NCBI GenBank assembly: GCA_035943635.1
Contig: DASZBX010000010.1
Span: 1 to 9,654 of the forward strand
From: DASZBX01 sp035943635
GTDB lineage: Bacteria; Actinomycetota; Actinomycetes; Streptomycetales; Catenulisporaceae
Reading direction: 5' to 3'
Length of the DNA stretch: 9,654 bases
Shown: one piece after another, positions 7,901-9,654 of the stretch
Numbering within the stretch: the stretch's first letter is position 1
Layout of the letters: the number at the start of each line of letters is the position of its first letter
Position numbers and translations under genes: made by a program
Notes under the pieces: generated by a model
The model's database searches: none
What the model saw: only the letters and a program-made list of their open reading frames with translations
What the model was told of the DNA's origin: nothing

Positions 7901-9654
7901 CGTGCGGTACCCCGGAATCGGCCATCCACGCGGCCAGGTCCGGGCCGATCGCGCCGCTGGCGCCGGTCAGCAGGACCGTGCCGCGCGGCGACCAGGTGCT
8001 CTCGGCATTGCGCCGGGGCGCGGCGCGGACCAAGCGGCGGGCCAGGACCGCGCCGGTGCGGACGGCGACCTGGTCTTCGGCGCCGTCGGCCAGGATTCCG
8101 GCCAGCCGGGCGGCCGAACGCTCGTCCAGGACCGGCGGCAGATCGATCAGGCCGCCCCAGCGGCCCGGGTGCTCCACCCCGGCGGTCCGGCCCAGGCCCC
8201 AGACCTGCGCCTGGATCGGGCTGGCCGGCTGGTCGGCGGCGCCGGTGCTGACGGCGCCCTGGGTCAGCGCCCACAGGGCCGCGTCGGTTCCGGCGTCGTG
8301 CAGGGCCTGGAACAGGGCCAGGGTCCCGGCGGTGGCGGCCGGGACGTAGGGTCGGCCGGGCAACGGCTGCTCGTCGAGGGCGAGCAGGGACAGGACGCCG
8401 GTGGCCCGGGCGGTGCCGAGCGCCTCGCCGATCCGGACCGCCAGGGATTCGCGGTCCAGGTCGGCCGCGGGGACCTCGGCGAGCGCGACCTCGGCTCCGC
8501 GGTCGCTCAAGGTGCGCCGGCAGGCGGCGGTCAGCTCGCTGTCGGCCAGGGCGGCCGGGACGACCAGCAGCCAGGTGCCGGACAGCACGGCCGGTCCGGG
8601 GTCGCGCAGCGGCGTCCAGGAGATCCGGTAGCGCCAGTCGGCGGTCAGCGACTCGTCCCGTTCGCGCCGGCGCCAGGAGGTCAGGGCCGGGAGCACCGCG
8701 CCGAGGGTGCCGCCGTCCACGGACAGGGTCCGGGACAGGACGTCCAGGTCGCCGGCTTCGACCGCGGTCCAGAACTCGGTCTCGACGTCGGTCGGGGCGC
8801 TCTTGGCGCCGTTGATCGAGACCGCGGCGAGGGCCGCCTTCGGCCAGTACCGCTGGCGCTGGAAGGCGTAGGTCGGCAGTTCGACCACCTCGGCCCGGGG
8901 CACGACGGTGGTCCAGTCGACGGCCACGCCGCGGCTGTGCACCTCGGCCAGGGAGGCCAGCAGCCGGGCCGGGCCGCCCTCCTCGCGGCGCAGCGTCCCG
9001 GTGATCACCGGGGTCGGGGCGAAGAGGCCTGCGGTACTGTCCCCGGCGACCTGGTCGAGCGTGTCGCCGATCGCGTTGGTCAGCACCGGATGCGCGGAGG
9101 TCTCGACGAAGACGCCGTACCCGGCCCGGCCGAGGACTTCGACCGCGCGGCTGAACTGGACGGTCGCGCGCAGGCTGGCGTACCAGTAGGCGCCGTCCAT
9201 CTCCGGGCCGGCCAGGAACTCCCCGGTCATCGCGGACACCATCGGGATCCGGGCCGGCTGCGGGGCGACGGAGCCGAGCAGCCGTTCGATCTCGTCGCGC
9301 AGTTCGTCGACCTGCGGGCCGTGCGAGGCGTAGTCCACCGGGAGCATCCTGGCCCGGACACCGTCGCGTTCGCAGTCGGCCAGGATCTCGGCCAGGGCCT
9401 TGGGTTCGCCGGAGACGACCGTGGCGCCGGGGCCGTTGATCGCCGCGATCGCCAGGCCCTCGCCCCAGGTTTCCAGCCGGGTGCGGACCGTGTCGGCGGA
9501 CTCTGCGATCGAGAGCATCCCGCCGCGGCCGGACAGCGCGATCAGGGCCCTGCTGCGCAGCGCGACGACCTTCGCGGCGTCGTCCAGGGACAGGATCCCG
9601 GCGACGACCGCGCCCGCGATCTCACCCTGCGAGTGACCGATGACAGCATCCGGA
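1914..9654 (-). CDS. Type I modular polyketide synthase, 5'-partial (AT-KR-ACP / KS-AT-KR-ACP / docking)
   Basis: Cytosolic multienzyme that builds a polyketide chain by successive condensations of CoA-activated extender units. The frame is open to the window edge, so the true start lies outside; 2579 residues are visible (residue 1 = codon 9653-9651) and the gene ends at TGA 1916-1914. The Met at 9518 lies inside an AT domain and is not the start. Domains by visible residue: AT 1-270 (Ser8 in GHSQGE), dimerization element about 289-335, KR 340-820 (TGASGAIG from 563, Lys669, Tyr706, Asn710), ACP with phosphopantetheine Ser888, KS 948-1373 (Cys1119, His1254, His1294), AT 1496-1850 (Ser1588), KR 1915-2390 (TGGTGGVG from 2145, Lys2251, Tyr2288), ACP Ser2457, and a docking tail from about 2502. 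No DH, ER or thioesterase is present. The acidic docking tail and the next gene 29 bases downstream show that the chain passes on to another PKS protein. Product unknown; PKS assignment is certain. Confidence 0.98.
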   Translation of the reverse strand, partial: PDAVIGHSQGEIAGAVVAGILSLDDAAKVVALRSRALIALSGRGGMLSIAESADTVRTRLETWGEGLAIAAINGPGATVVSGEPKALAEILADCERDGVRARMLPVDYASHGPQVDELRDEIERLLGSVAPQPARIPMVSAMTGEFLAGPEMDGAYWYASLRATVQFSRAVEVLGRAGYGVFVETSAHPVLTNAIGDTLDQVAGDSTAGLFAPTPVITGTLRREEGGPARLLASLAEVHSRGVAVDWTTVVPRAEVVELPTYAFQRQRYWPKAALAAVSINGAKSAPTDVETEFWTAVEAGDLDVLSRTLSVDGGTLGAVLPALTSWRRRERDESLTADWRYRISWTPLRDPGPAVLSGTWLLVVPAALADSELTAACRRTLSDRGAEVALAEVPAADLDRESLAVRIGEALGTARATGVLSLLALDEQPLPGRPYVPAATAGTLALFQALHDAGTDAALWALTQGAVSTGAADQPASPIQAQVWGLGRTAGVEHPGRWGGLIDLPPVLDERSAARLAGILADGAEDQVAVRTGAVLARRLVRAAPRRNAESTWSPRGTVLLTGASGAIGPDLAAWMADSGVPHAVLVSRRGPGTPGAAMLAALLAESGSAVTMVACDVVDRAALAGLLDWIPTVAPPLSAVIHAAVAVELKDVDVTGVDDLALALGAKVGGATHLDELTADLNLDAFILFSSISATWGVGEHATYAAANAHLDALAENRRARGLAGISVAWGVWASGGRFDDSAGRPADDRPQSLVPERLRRQGLRLLDPDRALTVLGQVLADKETALSVADVDWPRFSAVFNAARSWRLLDEIPQARQVDAAVSAAAAVASGDGAALLERLVGVSPAQRERIVTDLVGGHAAAVLGHASADAVDPARAFREMGFDSLTAVDLRARLNQATGLQLPSTVVFDYPSPVALARQIVTQLMGTQHSASSVSRVTPVSAADPVVIVGMGCRYPGGVDSPEALWELLASGGDAIGGFPADRGWDLAGLVDSAPGSASSSVTREGGFVAGAADFDPAFFRISPREALAMDPQQRLLLETAWEAMENAGLDPVSLRGSLTGVFAGAASSGYAGQAGFDEESAGHLITGNVTSVISGRISYTLGLEGPAVTVDTACSSALVSLHLAAQALRAGECDLALAGGVMVITDPAEFVGFSQQGALAADGRCKAFSAEADGMGLSEGAGMIVLERLSDARRNGHTVLAMVAGSAVNQDGASNGLSAPNGPSQQRVIHAALTNAGLQPRDVDAVEGHGTGTKLGDPIEAQAILATYGQDRHEGRPLWLGSVKSNIGHAQQAAGAAGIIKMVLALQNNLLPATLHADVASPHVDWTTGDVQLLTEPVPWKPNGRPRRTGVSAFGISGTNAHIILEEAPADPDQDFDGGPADGPGSFPGGDPAGREQSVLTGGTTSWLVSAQNPAGLRAQAARLADHVSAHPELRPIDVGWSLATTRSLFEHRAVLSGDTADDLLAGLSALASGNPSAALVSGAAGPTAPVVFVFPGQGSQWAGMGRELAQSSPVFAARLADCEQALSPYVDWSLAEVLAGGEGAPGFDRVDVVQPVLWAVMVSLAAVWQSAGVIPDAVVGHSQGEIAAAVVAGILTLDDAAKVVALRSKALIALSGRGGMLSLAEPADAVRTRVAGWGERVSVAAVNGPGATVVSGDPQALAEMLAACEQDGIRARMLPVDYASHGPQVDELREEILALLAAVAPQPGLVPMVSAMTGEFLQGPEMDAGYWYGSLRATVEFARATEVLGRAGYGVFIETSAHPVLTAAILDTLENLAPAEESAPTRTAPVVCGTLRRDDGGPARLLASLAEAHVRGVAVDWAAVLPAGQRVGLPTYAFQKQRYWPKPAPAARRTGGAASTEAESAFWDAVTGGDLGALTETLAVDGGRLGEVLPALAAWRRRERGESASADWRYRITWTQVPEPAAATLVGTWLLVTPAGPAHAALTIATAQALADRGAEVLTVEIAPDALDREALRARITHALDESGGGLPASGIVSLLAADVAPLDASPVVPRGLAGTMGLVQALGDAGIEAPLWLLSSAAVAALPGEVPASQAPAQSWAFGRIAALEHHTRVGGLIDLPPAWDARTADRLVAVLAGCGEDQVAVRSGGVLGRRLVRAPRPAAAGRPWTPRGSVLITGGTGGVGGHVSRWLTGRDTAQIVLSSRSGPGAPGAAALAAEVAAAGTAVTVLAGDVGDRAQTAGLLAWIDAHGPALSSVLHAAGAGIGSPVAEMVLGDLTTSLQAKAGGAAHLDELTADKELDAFVVFSSGAAAWGSGRLSGYAAANGALDALVEDRRARGLAGTSVAWGLWGGGGMGEGVAGQVLQRLGVREMDPVVAVGALAAVLDAGESMVAVSDIDWEQFAPVFTAQRPSPLLADLPEARQALAEQASADGAEPGATALSRQLEGLSRAEQDRLLTDLVRAEAAAVLGYGSADAVPADRAFKDLGFDSLTAVDLRTRLNAATGLKLPATLVFDYPTPAVLAGFVRSRAVNEQSDYALALAELKKLQAVLSRAGWNSEERFDLTSRLDSLGRDLRAQNDADHPGTDQELESATDDEMFDFVDEELRAADFD
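1917..2150 (-). other. C-terminal docking domain
   Basis: The last ~78 residues of the upstream PKS follow the ACP. They contain a helical segment (DYALALAELKKLQAVLSRAG), a second helix (FDLTSRLDSLGRDLRAQ), an acidic linker and a final acidic helix (TDDEMFDFVDEEL). This matches the four-helix-bundle plus C-terminal helix plan of DEBS-like (class 1a/H1) docking domains, where the acidic last helix binds the coiled coil of the next protein. The partner is almost certainly the N-terminal domain encoded 29 bases downstream. Confidence 0.88.
2175..2430 (-). other. Acyl carrier protein domain, second module (C-terminal of its protein)
   Basis: The attachment serine lies in GFDSLTAVDLR (codon 2285-2283), identical over these 11 residues to the preceding ACP. 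It ends with LPATLVFDYPTPAVLAGFV. It is followed by a docking tail and no thioesterase, so its chain is handed to the next PKS protein and not released. Confidence 0.95.
2483..3912 (-). other. Ketoreductase domain, predicted A1-type
   Basis: Reduces the beta-keto group of the second module's product. It starts at WRYRITW, with the NADPH loop TGGTGGVG at 3221-3198, catalytic Lys at 2903-2901, and Tyr at 2792-2790 in YAAAN. The A-type Trp is at 2816-2814, eight residues before Tyr. The residue three before Tyr is Leu (2801-2799), not His, and the LDD motif is absent. This pattern predicts A1, (2R,3S), without methyl epimerization. The lid region is short and glycine-rich (WGGGGMGEG), the common form in reductively active KRs. 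Confidence 0.9.
3915..4065 (-). other. Dimerization element between AT and KR, second module
   Basis: A helical stretch starting EAESAFWDAVTGGD and ending LPALAAWRRRERGES lies between AT and KR. It is paralogous to the element in the preceding module and consistent with a DH-less KR module. Confidence 0.72.
4101..4914. repeat. Intra-cluster AT repeat, copy B (pairs with 8841-9654)
   Basis: Second copy of the AT repeat, at a constant 4740-base offset from the first. It encodes the central and C-terminal AT core of the complete module, including the active-site Ser and YASH. Confidence 0.85.
4103..5168 (-). other. Acyltransferase domain of the complete module, predicted methylmalonyl-CoA specific
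   Basis: A complete AT from FVFPGQGSQWAG (about 5162) to LPTYAFQKQRYWP (4139-4103). Three independent methylmalonyl markers are visible: RVDVVQ at 4991-4974, GHSQGE with Ser at 4892-4890, and YASH at 4592-4581. The DNA aligns with the preceding module's AT without net length change at a constant spacing of 4740 bases. Confidence 0.95.
5034..5163. repeat. AT N-terminal repeat (pairs with 1-130)
   Basis: Bases 1-130 (start of the third AT) match 5034-5163 (start of the second AT) without gaps. I count 17 differences in 130 bases, only 4 of them in the first 60. Shared non-preferred codons, such as TTG for Leu at the edge of SPYxDWSL, point to common recent descent or gene conversion. Confidence 0.8.
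5535..6812 (-). other. Ketosynthase domain of the complete module
   Basis: Decarboxylative condensation of the upstream chain with the methylmalonyl unit on its own ACP. It begins at DPVVIVGMGCRYPGG and ends at HIILEEAP, about 426 residues, which is the normal KS length. Nucleophile Cys is in DTACSS (6299-6297), first His at 5894-5892, and second His in KSNIGH (5774-5772). All catalytic residues are present, so it should be active. Several normally well conserved neighbours differ: FFRISPREA rather than FFGISPREA, VEGHGTGT rather than VEAHGTGT, and MGLSEGAG where GW(S/G)EG is usual. The KS of the next protein has the standard form at all three places. Confidence 0.96.
6875..7130 (-). other. 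Acyl carrier protein domain, first module
   Basis: Carries the chain as a thioester on a phosphopantetheine arm. The attachment serine is the S of GFDSLTAVDLR (codon 6992-6990). The helix before it has the usual V-LGH-SADAV form, and the domain ends with LPSTVVFDYPSPVALARQI. A short linker of about 20 residues rich in Ser, Val and Thr leads to the next KS. Confidence 0.95.
7195..8640 (-). other. Ketoreductase domain, predicted A2-type
   Basis: NADPH-dependent reduction of the beta-keto group to a hydroxyl. The structural subdomain starts at WRYRISW (about 8637). The nucleotide-binding loop TGASGAIG is at 7967-7944, catalytic Lys at 7649-7647, and Tyr at 7538-7536 within YAAAN (Asn 7526-7524). 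The LDD motif of B-type KRs is absent (VEL at that place). Trp at 7562-7560, eight residues before the Tyr (position 141 in DEBS KR1 numbering), marks an A-type. His at 7547-7545, three before the Tyr (position 146), marks the A2 subtype, which by published rules gives a (2S,3S)-2-methyl-3-hydroxy product after epimerization. Two oddities are HAAV in place of the common HAAG and a lid segment about 12 residues longer than that of the next KR. Confidence 0.9.
8655..8790 (-). other. Dimerization element between AT and KR, first module
   Basis: A helical stretch beginning ETEFWTAVEAGD and ending LPALTSWRRRER lies between the AT and the KR. It matches the small dimerization element known from modules that have a KR but no dehydratase. 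Its presence, and direct passage into the KR structural subdomain, support the absence of DH and ER. A paralogous element lies between AT and KR in the following module. Confidence 0.75.
8841..9654 (-). other. Acyltransferase domain (partial), predicted methylmalonyl-CoA specific
   Basis: C-terminal two thirds of an AT that loads the extender unit onto the following ACP. The catalytic serine lies in GHSQGE (9638-9621, Ser codon 9632-9630), and the substrate-pocket motif YASH is at 9332-9321. Both are the known signature for methylmalonyl-CoA, whereas malonyl ATs usually have HAFH. The domain closes with the standard post-AT motif LPTYAFQRQRYWP near 8879-8841. The N-terminal GQGS block and the module's KS lie outside the window. 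Confidence 0.93.
8841..9654. repeat. Intra-cluster AT repeat, copy A (pairs with 4101-4914)
   Basis: DNA of the first AT aligns with that of the second AT at a constant offset of 4740 bases with no net length change. Sampled 60-base rows show 5 mismatches (9541-9600 vs 4801-4860) and 10 mismatches (9181-9240 vs 4441-4500). The first 48 bases of 9301-9360 match 4561-4608 exactly. This is module-level paralogy, not a mobile element. Confidence 0.85.

Noticed and set aside
4666..8274. Two long minus-strand frames (4666-6243 and 6244-8274) offset from the PKS frame
   Set aside because: Arg/Pro/Gly-rich out-of-frame shadows of the same PKS gene. The real frame runs without interruption through the region, so no frameshift is indicated.
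7980..8840. Possible dehydratase or enoylreductase between AT and KR
   Set aside because: The segment is the dimerization element plus the KR structural subdomain. No HxxxGxxxxP dehydratase motif or ER nucleotide-binding motif is present; the same holds for 3240-4100.
9516..9518. ATG at 9518 as start of the upstream PKS gene
   Set aside because: The frame is open for 45 codons more to the window edge and those codons include the AT active-site motif GHSQGE, so this Met is internal.
1..9654. CRISPR array, insertion sequence, tRNA or attachment site
   Set aside because: The only repeats are kilobase-scale module paralogy within coding sequence. There is no non-coding stretch above 29 bases to hold such elements.

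Overview
The window is an internal slice of a type I modular polyketide synthase (PKS) cluster, read entirely from the minus strand. Base composition is very GC-rich (sample rows count at about three quarters G+C) with strong G/C preference at third codon positions. The domain sequences are of the classic actinomycete macrolide type, so the source is most likely a Streptomyces-like or related filamentous actinobacterium. I do not recognise the specific cluster or product.

Layout in direction of transcription (right to left). Positions 9654-1914 hold the 3' part of a giant PKS gene, open at the window edge. It encodes a partial extension module (AT-KR-ACP, KS outside the window), then a complete module (KS-AT-KR-ACP), and ends in a C-terminal docking domain. 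A 29-base gap (1913-1885) carries a weak Shine-Dalgarno and no terminator. Positions 1884-1 hold the 5' part of the next PKS gene: N-terminal coiled-coil docking domain, KS, KS-AT linker and the first residues of an AT, cut by the window edge. There is no gene-free stretch longer than 29 bases and no RNA gene, mobile element or CRISPR array that I can see.

How the parts work together. The growing chain is extended on the first ACP, passed to the KS of the complete module, extended again, and handed from the second ACP across the docking pair to the KS of the next protein. Both ATs with a visible substrate pocket carry methylmalonyl-CoA signatures (GHSQGE plus YASH), and the complete one also has RVDVVQ. 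Both KRs have intact Lys/Ser/Tyr/Asn catalytic residues and A-type markers: the first looks A2 (Trp plus His before the catalytic Tyr), the second A1. No DH or ER is present. The predicted contribution is two consecutive propionate units left at the beta-hydroxy stage, both with the A-type hydroxyl and with opposite predicted methyl configuration.

Points beyond a routine PKS annotation are a roughly 12-residue longer and charged lid loop in the first KR, several substitutions at normally conserved positions in the KS of the complete module, and near-identical AT DNA in consecutive modules. I see no sign of a wholly new kind of system here.
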